The notes under the pieces are model-generated. The model did not search any database and had not been told where the DNA came from. It saw nothing but the letters and a program-made list of their open reading frames with translations. Position numbers and translations under genes: made by a program. Below, piece after piece: positions 33,577 to 46,632 of a DNA stretch of 64,000 nt; the stretch's first letter is position 1, and each line of letters begins with the position of its first letter. The DNA lies in contig OX393573.1 of assembly GCA_947652115.1 (NCBI GenBank), forward strand, positions 12,584,362-12,648,361, in the 5' to 3' direction. This stretch comes from Blastomussa wellsi (lineage: Eukaryota; Cnidaria; Anthozoa; Scleractinia; Plerogyridae).

Positions 33577-35134
33577 GGAACGGTTAAGCCACGCTATCAC
33601 TGAAAGATTGATGCACCACAAATATGCATATGATAATGAAACATGTCGCAGCGACAAAATCATGTGTTGTACACACGTTGGGGAAATGTAGCCGGGACGT
33701 GTAGCGGGAAAATGAAACAGCGATATAATCACAATACTTACGTGTACACACATGAAAATGTAGCGTCGACACGACCCGGAAACGTCCCCTCGTGTGTCCT
33801 GATAATTTTAAATGTGATTTCCGGTCCGTACTGCGCAATCTCCGACTGCAACGTTTATGGGTATCTCACGAAGGACTGTTTATTATGCTAAATGAAAATT
33901 ACGGGAAAACTTACTTTTTTTCTTCATTAGGACCATCAATTATCTTTGTAAAACAATAATATAGAGTAGGCGAACGTCAAGAGTATTCCAAACTAACGTT
34001 TCATCTCATTGCGAGCACTCCTAAACGAAACCATTGGTAATGGCGGACTAAAACGACTTCACGTACGCAGTTACTGAAGTCCAACGTATCAACGAATAGG
34101 CCATTTCCGAGTTCCTTTTTCCCTTAGTTGCGAAACGAGTCTAAGTGCAAAACTATCCTTATGGAAATAAGCTTGTTTTGCATGAGAATGAAGATGTAGG
34201 TAAAACACATTTTCATATGAATGGTTTCGCACTTAGACTCGTTTTGACACTGAGGCTAAAGAGAACTCGGAAATGGCCTATTCAAAACAGAAAGGGAAAC
34301 AAATCCCGAGACTGCGCAGTACTGACTGGAAATCAGCTTGTGTTCGCTTCCGTCCCGGTGTCAAATGTGGGCTTTCCATTCCTGGTTCTCCGGTTTTCCT
34401 CCCTCCCCAAAAACCAGAAAAACCAGCATTTCTAAAACCCAGTTCGATCTGGACAGTGATGAGGATTCCTCTCAAAATTTGCCTTGCCCAAATTTTTTCT
34501 TGCTGCCCAAAAAATCTGAGTTTCGCCCATTTTTTGGGGCGGGGAGGGACTGCAGCCCCCCCCCCCCCCCCCTCTCATACGCCTATGACGATGGTAATCA
34601 TAATGAGGATGATGAATGATGAAGATGAAACTGACAAGCTTGTTGTACCTTGCTTTCGCCCAGGCTCTGTGCCTTTCTTTTCCTCCATGTACTCTGCCCC
34701 AGTTCCCTGGGACTGTCTCCGTCTCCGAGTACGCTTTTCAGCAATTCTTCAAATCTGAATGGAACAAAAATGGAGTCAACACACAGGCGATAAACCAGAA
34801 AAAAATGAATGAAGCACGTGCATAGCAAGTGAACAGGAGGAGGGATGCCAGCGTGGTCGAATGGTTTATGCAGCGTTGCACTTGAAATCCTCAAGTCCTG
34901 TTCTGACCACTAGCTGGTGTTGTTCTCGGAAGTCCCGAGTTCAACTTCTCGGCTACGCTTGTAAATATAATTTGGTTTTATCAACTGAGTTGATAATGTC
35001 AATTGGCCACCGTAAAGAGATTCAAGAGCTGACGTTTCGAGCGTTAGCCCTTCGTCGGAGCGAATCAAGGAATTGTGGGTCATGTGTTTTTATCTACAGA
35101 AAGATGGAGCTTCGCTACTGGCTGGTGCCTGGAA

Positions 35135-35178
<44 letters not shown>

Positions 35179-37436
35179 ACCCTTGTAAATAGCCAATTGG
35201 TATACTTCCTGCCAGTTGTCAACCAAATAGAACAACGGAGCACGGATTATTTATTTTCCTCAAACCGAAAATGTGGTAATTGGGAGACCAACGTACCGTT
35301 TAGACTCCTTTTTCGCCTCTTCCACTGCAGCCTTTAACCTGACACTTGTTGCTTGCATCGCAAAATCTGAAGATGGGCTGGGAGGGTCGACATCCACAGA
35401 TTGCGTGACCGGAATCCGCGTGACTAGAGGTTGCGTGTCTAAATGTGGTGCGACTGACGTCGTCGAAACATGCGATGGCGTGCCTAGTAAAGTCGCCTGC
35501 TGTAATAGTGTAGTGATAATATGAGACGAACCTGCAATAATAAAACCTCTAGTTGTCAAAGGTTGGAAAGGAAAAAAATACCTAATACATATTGAAAATG
35601 TGTAGTGCGGACTTTTCTGATCACAAACAGAAGATATTTATGATGTTGACAAATTGTCCCAACTTATAATAAGAGCAGTATGGAGGGCAGGTAAGGAGAA
35701 TTTGTATGTTGACAAAAATGTATTGACTTCCATCAGTGCGTTAAGAACAAATTTTCACAAATACAATTGTAGTGGACTGCCAGATTATGTTTCTCGAAAG
35801 TTATAAATGCAAACCCTCGATCGCGTCTCGGGTGTACGTAATTGTCTCAAATTCTCCCAACGCCTCTCGTGTTTAGATGAAAAAAGTCCTCCATTTTTTT
35901 GTATTTTTTTTTTCCAAAATACACAAGAATCTTAAACGTCATGGCCGCGTTTACAAACTCTCAAAATGTATATAATGCACGAAGGACAAGATAATCAGAT
36001 CCACTTTCAACAGTTATATCCAGATAAATGTATTCCATTGAGGTTCGTTACTCATTTACCACTCATGCCTACAAAAATTACAGAGAGAAGTTAGACACTA
36101 ATTTAGCATCTTTACAACGTAAAGATGGCGTGGCAAAATAGACCTCTACCGTCACGCGCACATTATCGACTGAACTGCATGCAGAGATTCGTCATGGATC
36201 CTATGACTACCGATTGCAAAAATACGCGCGGGAATAAATCTCACAAGTTAAAACAGAATGACACAAAAGTATTTTTTCAAAATACCTGTAATTTCATCAA
36301 GTTGTTGCTCTATGTCTACAAATGACTCGTGTAGCTTAGCATCTTTGGTTTTCTTCGGTTTTGATGATCGCACACTGTCAATATGAATAATACAACAGCA
36401 GTGAAATATATGGGATTTCCTCGGTGTAAAAACCTGTGACTTTTATCTTTGTTTTTGAGCTATTGTTTTTCTGTTCTATATTGTTTTGAGTTCTTTGTTG
36501 TCTTGTTCGTTCTTTGTTTTACGTCACTCGTGAGTTTCACAGGTTTTTACACCGAGGATAAGCCAAATTTATGGGTACTGCATCCATCATGGGAGATGAG
36601 TCACGTACTCGTTTCGTAACTAATACGCACAAGAAAAAGAAACGGTGTGCTGGACCCAGTATCGAACATGGAAGCTAATGGCAGGCGCACTGAACTATGT
36701 ATGGACTAGATCGTCTCGACCAAGACATGACGCTGCGACATGTCCCTTCGACCTCTTTGCGTGTCAGCAACAGTTGAAGAAAACTCTTCCCCAACCCCAT
36801 CGTTTGTTCTTGTTGGATCTGTTCGTTTTTTTTTTATAGAAAGGGCGGTGATGCATGGCGTCACCGGGTGACTATAGCATACTCGCGCCCTAGCGTCTTT
36901 CCAGTCGATTTGATTGATTCAAAAATTCTGTGGCGGAGAGTCTCATGGAAGATGAGGACGTGCGTGAATGCGTAGAAGCGTTGCTTGTTAAGTCTGACGT
37001 CTGAACTACAAACACGTCTGTTTTAAAATTTTATCTTGAATTTGATTGGTCTACAGATTCAATGGCGGGAAAACAAAGATCTTTAGGTAAACCAGCACGA
37101 AAACGCATACCAGGTGTAACGTTTGAACCAAAAGCACGCCAGTTCAGAAATGTTAATTACCTATTTTCAATTTTAGCCTTGGCTGCTTCCTCTTTCGACA
37201 TATTCGCCGACTGTCTCCAAAGCGGTGGTTGAGCAAACGTATTCAGCTCTTCTTCCAAGAAGTAAACGTCTTGTTCCGCTAGGTCTGGGTCCGAATGCAG
37301 AGGCATTAGACGGAAGTTGACACATGCATCCAACACGAGTGGCCAAGGAACTTGGGATGCGGGGAGTCCCGGGCTAGCCGAGAGGAAATTGATCTCTTCC
37401 AAGACTCTCTTGGAGCGAGCAAGAATCCACTTCACC
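32823..37436 (-). CDS. MCM3AP: MCM3AP exon block 4: last six exons
   Basis: The exon at 37161-37436 ([32 protein letters not shown]) aligns with the vertebrate segment PWDDLIALCINHKL. The following exons are less conserved ([29 protein letters not shown]) and end in [12 protein letters not shown]. All phases fit, and acceptors are good (for example TTTGTTCCATTCAG before 34754). Read-through of the exon at 34649 to a TGA is an alternative ending, but splicing at AAG/GTACAA to the next in-phase exon is preferred. The C terminus is shorter than I recall for human. Confidence 0.7.
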
Positions 37437-40400
37437 CTGTAATGAGTTCAAATAGACAAGAAACTTAAGACCAATGTCCATTTAATCTGGCAGATTTGTA
37501 CAATGCGACGAAAGGAACTTGAATACGAAGGATAAATGCAAGACCGAGTAAATGCATTATGGCTGTAATGCAGATAACGAATGCAAGAAAATGTTGGTGT
37601 AATCTTGTAATAATATGATGTGAAGTCCCTCTTCACTAATGTTCCTCTTCAACGGACATTGAATATCGAATCTACAACAAGAGGCTTGTCAAAACAAAGC
37701 TCAAGAAAGCTACGCTTCGCAAACTAGTTCGCGGCACGTGTACCAAAACCGTCTTCTCATGCAAAATCAAGCTGTACGAACAAACCAATGGTGTCAGCAT
37801 GGGTGGCTCATCGATCAGGGTTTGATAAGGTTCTATTGCAGATACCAAGTGGATGACACACTCCTTCTCATCAAACGCAACACAATCAACGCTACACTGA
37901 AACACTTTCACTAGTTTGACCGAAATATCCGTTTTACCTATGATTTACAGCACGACGCGCCTTAGTGTGGCCACCAAACAAACTTTTTTGACAAGTTAGC
38001 CAATCCGAGAGGGCGAATTTGTTTGAGTTGTCCCGCCTCCTTGTTAAAAGAGCAACAGGTTTCGTGACAACAGCTTTGAACATTGCAATGCGGCAAATTC
38101 GCGCTCTCTGATTGGCTAATTATAACTTGTCAAAAAAGTTTGTTGGGTGGCCACACTAAGGCGCGTTGGGCTATAATCCAGAATACCATTCCTCACTTTT
38201 TTGACTTCAACATCGCTGTTTTTTCCAAAACGCATTGCGCATTCATAAATTCGTCCCTTTTCTATGAACGCATAAAATAGGGCTCCAGAAACAAACATTA
38301 CCCCCCACAACGAGCAGAATTCTACAATCGTATAGGGCGCTCTCAATATTGAAAGTTCATGGCACGATTAACCCGGCCAATGAATTTCAGCCCGATGTAT
38401 TGAATTATGTTTGTCCGACGTGGGTTTAAATCTCAAAATTTTACAAAGAATGTATGACCTCATTAGCGCTTTGGCCACCCATGAATTTTGGAGTTTTTGG
38501 AAGACAATTTCTCCTTGACTATTACACGCAAAGAGCTAAAAATTTCACCATATACTAAATTTCACTAGCTCTTTCACTGTTTGGAGTCCATTCATATCTA
38601 ACATGTTGCCTTCTGTACGCCGAGCCGTATGCTAATAAGAAAAAGGTAAACAATGACGTCAGCATGAATCCCCCTATTGAAACTTAAATCTTGGACAAGA
38701 AATAATCTTTGTTTTCACGCTGTAGTGGAGGGCACGCTTAAACAACGGGAAATAATCAGTCTTTTCACTCCGTAGTTGGAATATTTAGACATTTTTTTGG
38801 GAATTTCCGGAAATATATTTAGGCGATTTTACGTGATATTTGTGTCAAGGCCGAGAACTATGCCTCTATTTACCCGCAAACACAGACACTCCTTCGTTCT
38901 CACCTTAATTATAACCTTTCTTGCCCATCACGTCTCTCAACACAACAAACGCAACGGCAGAATTTCCTAGTCACAAGTACAAAATCCGATTCTTGCAGCT
39001 CTGACACATCCTTGAATTGTTTAGATCCAAACTCCCAGTTTCATTATCACAATATACTCGAAATCCTTCAACCAAACACCACAAATAATACCTTTCTCAC
39101 TAGAAAATCCACACACCCGGAAAATTACAGTTCTGTTACAACTCCTAATTGCCATTCCATACTTTCTATGGTAACCGGCCATTCCTGATTTTCCTTTCAG
39201 CACATCGCACGGCCAGGGGCATGGGTCAACCATTCAAATCGACAATCAAAGTGAAACCAAACATGGGCGAGCTACAGCAAATGGTTGAGTTGCTGCTTTC
39301 TACATTTCCCGTTTACAGGGAATATGCAAGGTCTGAAAGACTGGGACAAGAATTTATTGCCAAGTTTCATTCCCGTGAGGAAGGGCCCAGATTCCTGGTT
39401 ACTGGCAGCTTCAGGGAAGGTTATCCAGATACATTATTCAGTGATGTTGACACGATAATACTCCTAAATCCGGCTGCGGAAAAGCTGAGCGTTGATTGTC
39501 AAAAGAAAATTGTTCATCCTGTCGATGAAGCTCCGGCTCACGTGAAGCTTATCATTCCACAACCCTACAAAGAGGAATTCAAAAAGAATTACTTCGACAT
39601 CTCAACTTTCCTTGATCTCGTCGATGAAACGAAAGAAGAAGGCTGTTTTGTTTCGGCCGAGAAAACAAGACGACTAAACAGGAGAGATTTTCTTCCCGAT
39701 TGTGTTGATGAGCATAAAAAACCAAGTACACCGTGGACAGAGAGAGACGCGGCAGAAGGGGCTGACTTGTGTCCTGCATACACCTTCCGAACGAAAAACC
39801 CTGCCTTGGCGATACAGGAAGCCGTTAAATCAGATCGCGTGCCAGCTATTGAGTGCATGGGGTGGCCACACTCCGCCCGTGAGTGGATTTCAAGAAAGCC
39901 TAGGTATTGGCCGAAGGCCGAGACAGTCGAAAAAATCTCGACCAGTGGCTTTTTGATTGTACCAAAGCCAACAGATATTTCTGGGGACGCCAGAAGAGAG
40001 TGGCGATTGTCTTTCTCTATACCGGAAGCGATTTTGTTTGACACTTTCGATGAGTGTCACGCGATGGTTTACTACATGTTGCGATCGTTGTATGTCCGTT
40101 TCCTGAAAAAAAAGCTTCACGGAACCTTAACCTCGTATCATTTGAAAACCGTTATGTTTTGGATGCTTGAAGAAACAGAGTCGAGTAGTTGGTCCCGTGC
40201 GACAATCCTAAACAATTTCTTATGCGCTCTGAAAAAACTTTATCAGTTCACCAAAGATGGTTGCCTTCCTCATTATTTTATTCCAAGTCATAATTTGTTC
40301 TACAAGACCTCAGTGCAAGCTCTTGAACTAGCCACTACAGAAATTATGTTTGCCTTAAGCCACCCTTTAGAAGCTTTTGATCAAGTGGTGACACCAGGAG

Positions 40401-43400
40401 TTGTGGGTCTTATGCCCCGCCTTGGATTGTTTTCTTTGGACATGACAACGAAAAATAACATGAAGATTTTGTGCTTGCCGGAATCTTTGGCTTACAGCGT
40501 CTTTACCCGCAGTGAGCCTCGTGAATTTGTGCGAAAACTAGCACTCGAGAGTTTCTCGCAGACGTTGAACGACACAATAATTTTTGTCAAGTCGTTCCCA
40601 GAGGATGTCTTCTTGATTAACCTGTACCTACACGCTATTCTTTTTGGGTACGCGCTCGCATCTGCGATGGAAAACAGTGCCGCCACATATGACGCTACAA
40701 AATTGGTTGTGGGACAAGATTTTCTGGAAATGGATACCGGGCATGTTAACCAATCCTTGTTAGTGTGGGTTAAGATTGTGAAAATCGCCGTCGATGAGCT
40801 GATCGCGCGTGGACCCCACGACAAGTTGCTTCCTTTTATGAAGCATTTCCACAAATTTTCTAAAGAATCGGCCGAGAAACTTAACACAGGGGATCTGACA
40901 GAACGAGACAAAGAATCTCTAGGAACCTTTCGAACTGTTTGTGCTACAGTTGCCGGGTTTTTAGCCACTGTGAAGTTTAGCGCACTAGACATTGCGTATT
41001 CACAGCTTTATGAATTGCTTTGTGAAGTTTTACCACCCAATCCAACAGCTGAAACATCAAGCAGTGTTGATGTGTCTCCTGTGCTGTTTATGCTAGGTGG
41101 CACAACTTGCAAGATGACAAACTGTCTCTTAAGCCAATAACTATTTTCTTTGAGCACGCCAAAGGCGGAGCATTAGATCCAACTGGCCCTCGTTCCCAGC
41201 TTCTCGCAGTTTTAAAGGGTACGCGGTTTCAAGAGATCACTAGGGCTGATGCCATTCTCGTCACCACGTCAGAATAAAAGTTTAGTCCACAAAACTATCT
41301 TTCTTTACGAGCACCAAAGACAAAACGGCGCCATTGAGGAAATCAAATGTTGTATATCAGTTCACCTGCCCTGGTTGCAATTCTGCGAACATTGGCAAAA
41401 CGAACGGAACTCTGTTTGTCCGTACACGAAAACACGCACTCACGGACAAAGCGCCATCTGTAATAACATGTCGCCGAGGCTTAGGGGAATAAAACAAAAG
41501 ATTTTGCATCGAGGCTTAGGGATGACTATATAATTCTTTTGTTTTATACCCCAAGCTTCGGCGTCATGTTAGAATTTTAATATATCGCAATTGGTCTATT
41601 GTGATCAGATCGCACACATACAAGGTTTATACAATCTACCTGAGACCTTTATCAATACGAACATTCCACCTAGTATTATAACGAACAAGGAATTCTTCGC
41701 TCAAACCGTGCATGGTAACACAAAGATAATAGACAACGATGACAATTGGAATTTACTGTTATATACAGAAACTTACCATATCAAGCGTTCAGTACCACAT
41801 GAAAAATGGCTTGAAAGCCAGCACTTTGCCTATTCTCATGACAGTGTTCTCTTTGACTGGTATTTTCACGTGCATATTTATGCTAATGTACCATCCTTTA
41901 GTATTTCAAATTCTGCTACTTGTATGCTAACTCAGTCTGAAGATGATATAGAATTATATAGAAATATTACAAGATTACACCAACGACTCCTTGCATTTGT
42001 TGTCTGCATTACAGCCACAATGCACTTACTCGGTCTTGGACACCATTCGATGGTTCGCTCATTCTTGTCCCCATAGCCCTTTTCGTTTCTCTTAGCCAGC
42101 GGGGCCTTGGCAAGAAAAACGAAGGGCTCTGCAGACATACGATTTCTAGTCCGAGATTCTAGGACTTCCGGACTTAATGTATATAGCATTGATGTTTCTA
42201 CATGGTGTGTGTTGTAATATGGCGGCCGGCGAACATTTTGACTTCCGTTTAAGATTTCTTTGTTCTCAACAGCCAATAAAAAATTCTATTTTTTTCAAAT
42301 AGTATGTACTCAGAGCCCTTCGCTTTTCGTGCCAAGACCCTGCCAGCTAAGAGAAACGAAAAGGGCAATGGGGACGAGAATGTGGTTCGCTATCACTCGT
42401 GTCCTCATTCTCGTCCCCAGAGCCGCTCGTCCCTCTTAGCCGGCTGGGTCTGTGCACTAGGAACAAGTGACTGGGGACACATGATGGGACATCATGGGAG
42501 TCCAATCACATCACAATCCCTTCGTCGTTAGCACGTTTAAAACGGCGGATGTGATTGGACTCCCATTGTTAGATTTCAGGCAATCAAATCATGTGTTCCC
42601 GGAGCCACTTGTTCCTCGTGCACAGGCCCAGCCGGCTAAGAGGGACAAGTGGCTCTGGGGACGACAATATCCTTCACAGCTTTTTATGGGATAAATACAT
42701 CAGCAACTACAGAACAAATTTGGGGGAGACCGAAAAAAAAACTGAGCAACAGTTTACAGCAGAATAATTTTTGGACCATTTGCAAAGGATTTTAAAAGGG
42801 GGAGGGATTAAGGCGGGATTCTTCCTGAAAGCCGTTTTCCCGTCATTTAAAGTGGCTTTAAGGTTACTATGCACCTTGGGACCGGCCATTTTCGCGAAAT
42901 TTGGATTTTTATGCTAATCAATAGGTCTAAGCGTGATCTTTCATCTAAAAAAAAAAATCAAAAAAATATTTTTTTAGCGGCGGAGAAAATGCGATTTTTC
43001 GTTTGGGGCGGCGTTTGTTTACGAATTGAGGGTTTTGTCTTTTCGCTATTTTCTCGAGTTGAATTTTTCGCTAGATAGGGTGACTTTCAAAAGCTGCAAC
43101 TCAAGTGCAATTTGTTCAATTGCCGCCAAATTTGGAGAAAAGTTAGTTTAATATATAAACAACAAAAACGTGTCTGCGTATTTTTAATTTCCCAAAACTT
43201 TTTTGTTGAGAGCCATTTTTGTACGATAACTTCGATTAATTTTTGCTCTGTTTTGAAAAGGCGCTGTAACTTTTTAATGCAAACGAATTTGACAAAACGC
43301 AGACACGGTTTTTTAGGTCTTGGGGTCCGAAAACCGGAAAACAAACCAATTAAGCAAAATATTAAATTCGCTTTGAGTTGAAGCTGTCAGAAGCCGAATC

Positions 43401-46400
43401 ACGCGCTTGCGTTCAGACTTCGCGGAAAAATCGACATTTCAGAATATTACAAAATGGATAGGATATTTAAAAAGCCAGCTCTATAAGCTTTAATTTGATA
43501 TAGGGTTTTAGATATCTGCGATGTAACCCGCGCGCGCTACATCGCTTCGACGCGAAACACCCCTGAAGGTGCATAGTAACCTTAAAGCACATCTCGTTTG
43601 CGTTTCAAGGAATGCCAAAACCCTTCATTCGTCTCACCAATGAATGTTTTGTGATGTTTTGCAAATTTTTGCATGATTCTTGGGTATATTTGGGAGTAGG
43701 GAGTTTTTCTTGAAGGAGGAGGAAAATCTGGAGAAATATGAAATAGTGAAGATTTAATGGAGTTTAAAAATTAGAATTTGAAGTTAAAAATTAGAATATG
43801 CACACCCAAACAGTCCCCCTACCAAGCTGGTTGCTCTTGGGGGGGGGGGGGGGGGGGGGGGGGTGTCAACTGTCTATGGGTGTTTGAAAACTAATTTTCT
43901 TCCTTTTATACCGACTTTAAACCTCTTAAAATTTCATTCAAATCCAGGTAGACACCCACCCCACTCTCTCCTTAAGATTCTGTAGGTGAGTGTCTGGGAC
44001 AAGAAACAGACAGGAGCTTGTCGTCGTGTAATAATACATTCTTGTCCCCAGCGCCGCTTGTCCCTCTTAGCCGGCTGGGCCTGTGCACGAAGAACAAGTG
44101 ACTCTGACGACAAGCGATTTGATTGGCTAAAATATAACAACGGGAGTCCAATCAAATCAGTGTAAGTGACTGCCTTTGTTAGATACTAACCAATCAAATC
44201 ACGTCTCCTCATTCTCATCCCCATAGCCCTTTTAGTTTCTCTTGGGCGACAGGGCCTTGGCACGAGAATTCTAGGACTTCCGGACCTCATGTATATAGCA
44301 TTGATGTATCTACATGTTGTCTGCTGTAATAAGGCGGACGGCGAACACTTTGACTTCCGCTTAAGATTTCTTTGTTCTGAACTGCCAATAAAATCCCCCA
44401 AAGCCCTTCGTTTTTCGTGCCATGGCCCTGCCGGCTACGAGAAACGAAAAGGGCTATGGGGACGAGAATTAACTTGTTCCTCTTTCACAGGCCCAGTAGT
44501 AGCGATGGAGAAGCGGCTCTGAGGACGAGAATGAATGTGATACAGGCAGTAGGTAGGGAAGGCATAAATAATATGCATCAAAATCCAGATTAAATAACCG
44601 CTTTACCTGTTTAACAGGCTGGTCGCGTTTGGTGATAAACTTCGAGCGTACCCCAAGCACAATTCACTTTCAGATTCCCAGGTGCCTAAAATAAGTAGAC
44701 AATATAATTCTGAAGACTACGATACTGAGAAACGCTTGACTAACAGCAAAATAATTAATCACTTATGGAAAAAATCCTGAATATAAGTTTGACAACAAAA
44801 CGTTTTTTTTTTTGTCGTCTTAGAAAACGTGTGGAAATAAGAATACATTATTATTCTCAGCTGCAGATATGCATCGGGAACAGTAATGAGAATTTGTCTC
44901 ACCATCAGCTGCAGCAGGCGGCGGCGGTGGCAGTTTTAGTGTTGTAATAAAACTGTTCAGACTTTGTAGATTTTCGTAGCTGTTCCACGTCACATCTGGC
45001 AGACCTGTCGAAAAGGAGTTTGACAAAGATGCAAATCCCTGGGATTGCGTTGTGAAGTAAATTAAATAATTCATTTTTTTTTACTACGAATGCAGTCGTA
45101 AGTGCGCAATGTTCCTCCCAGTAATTTTCCTATTTAACCCATTTACTCGTGGAAATTTTTGCAAAAAACGCTTTTTTAGTCATTTTAGTCATTTTCTAGA
45201 CAGCTGTATGCTAAATCTGCTCCAAATCTCTCCAAAATGCATTTGCACCAGAATCGCACTTAACGACAGGGATGAAAAAGTGACCTAACTCGCTAGGCTT
45301 TTCGTTTTCTTTCTTTTTCTTTCGCTTTTCCTTTTTCCTTCTTTCGTATCTTTCTGATGCATTGGTTGGCCTTCTTCTGGGCTTGCTTTCGGTTCAATAA
45401 TTGCCAAGAATTGCAAAGCGTTTTCGCGCATATTTCAAGGTCCATTAACCCAATCAATATCGTCTGGGTATCATTAGAAAGCTTTTTGCCTCCTGCAGAA
45501 CTGACTGGGATAAAAGGATTCCTATTTTGGTCAAAGCTGACGATGTCTTAAGCGGAACAAAGATCAACGTCTGTCACGGTCGGTTACGGCCAGTGTAGGA
45601 GTCAATGGGTTAAGCAATTAGGAATTAAACCGGAAAAAATGCCACGGCTTCAACTGGATTTGAATCGTACGGGACTGCTCACATCAAAAATGCCACGGAA
45701 CGTGTTTCTTTCAACGCTTTTTTTGATGAGGAGACAAGAAATAAAACAGTTTGCTCAATGAAGGTTTGCCTGAAGAGTAATGATTTGTGATCAATTAAGC
45801 TCCCTTTTTCTCCGTACCGTGATCTCTCTTCTCATTATCAGTGAGTTCGCTGATTGGCCAGGAGAGACGCTGCAAACTGTTTGATGACACAACAGCCCCA
45901 AGATGGTCCAACACGCCATTGTACAGCTCAATAATAGCTTCTGGACACTGAAAATACAAAACACACAATGAAGCCATTTTTTTTCCAGTTTGGTAAAGCA
46001 TAAGATTGCATGGTTGCAGAGATTCACTTCTGAAAGCAATGCTGAGCAAATACAGTCCCGAGAACAAGCGCCAGCTGATGACGAAATCGCTCCTCCGAGA
46101 CAGGACTGAGCCCACGGTGCGTGTCGCTGAAGTTGCTAAGCAACATTACGTATTTGCTGGCGAGATAATTGATGTTTAAAAAAAAATTGCAAAATGGCAC
46201 TTGTTCGTCCGACTGAATTTTACGTATAGTATGGCACTAACCTGTTGTTCTAGTTTGGCTTGTTTTCGTACGAACAAGTCTTCGGATACTGGTACTGTAA
46301 ACTCCCTCTGTAGACCTACAAAACACACAGGATAACTTGGATTTGTGTCTTGATTTTGCCCCGTGAGGCAATAAGGGTAAACTAAGTTCTTCCTTTTATC

Positions 46401-46587
46401 TTTCTGTTTCTACCCCCTAATGAAAAAAAAATATTTGAAGCTCTAGCGTCTTGCTTCATACACCTTGAAACTAACACTTACCATCTTCAATAAAATTTAC
46501 AAGGTTGTCCATCCGTGGTAGACTGGAACGAGCCATATGACGACCTAGCCACGTTATCGCTGTGTTCAACTATGAATAAAAGAATAG

Positions 46588-46632
<45 letters not shown>

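Noticed and set aside
34273..34758. 161-codon plus-strand frame
   Set aside because: It overlaps a poly-C run and the minus-strand MCM3AP exon 34649-34754, and has no domain.
34846..34958. tRNA gene
   Set aside because: Box A and box B resemble a class II tRNA, but spacing is too long and no acceptor stem or clean anticodon loop forms; listed as SINE-like.
39589..40992. Antisense frames of 150-170 codons
   Set aside because: They lie opposite the well-supported Mab-21 frame and have no domain of their own.
41591..42076. 161-codon open frame next to the cGAS-like gene
   Set aside because: No recognisable domain, and its end lies in a MITE starting at 42061.
45004..45038. Upstream acceptor for the MCM3AP exon 44903-45004
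   Set aside because: It would shift the phase from the previous exon; the internal acceptor keeps the frame and the family's spacing.
45357..45551. 64-codon hydrophobic plus-strand frame
   Set aside because: It lies in an MCM3AP intron, has no signal peptide pattern and looks like repeat-derived sequence.
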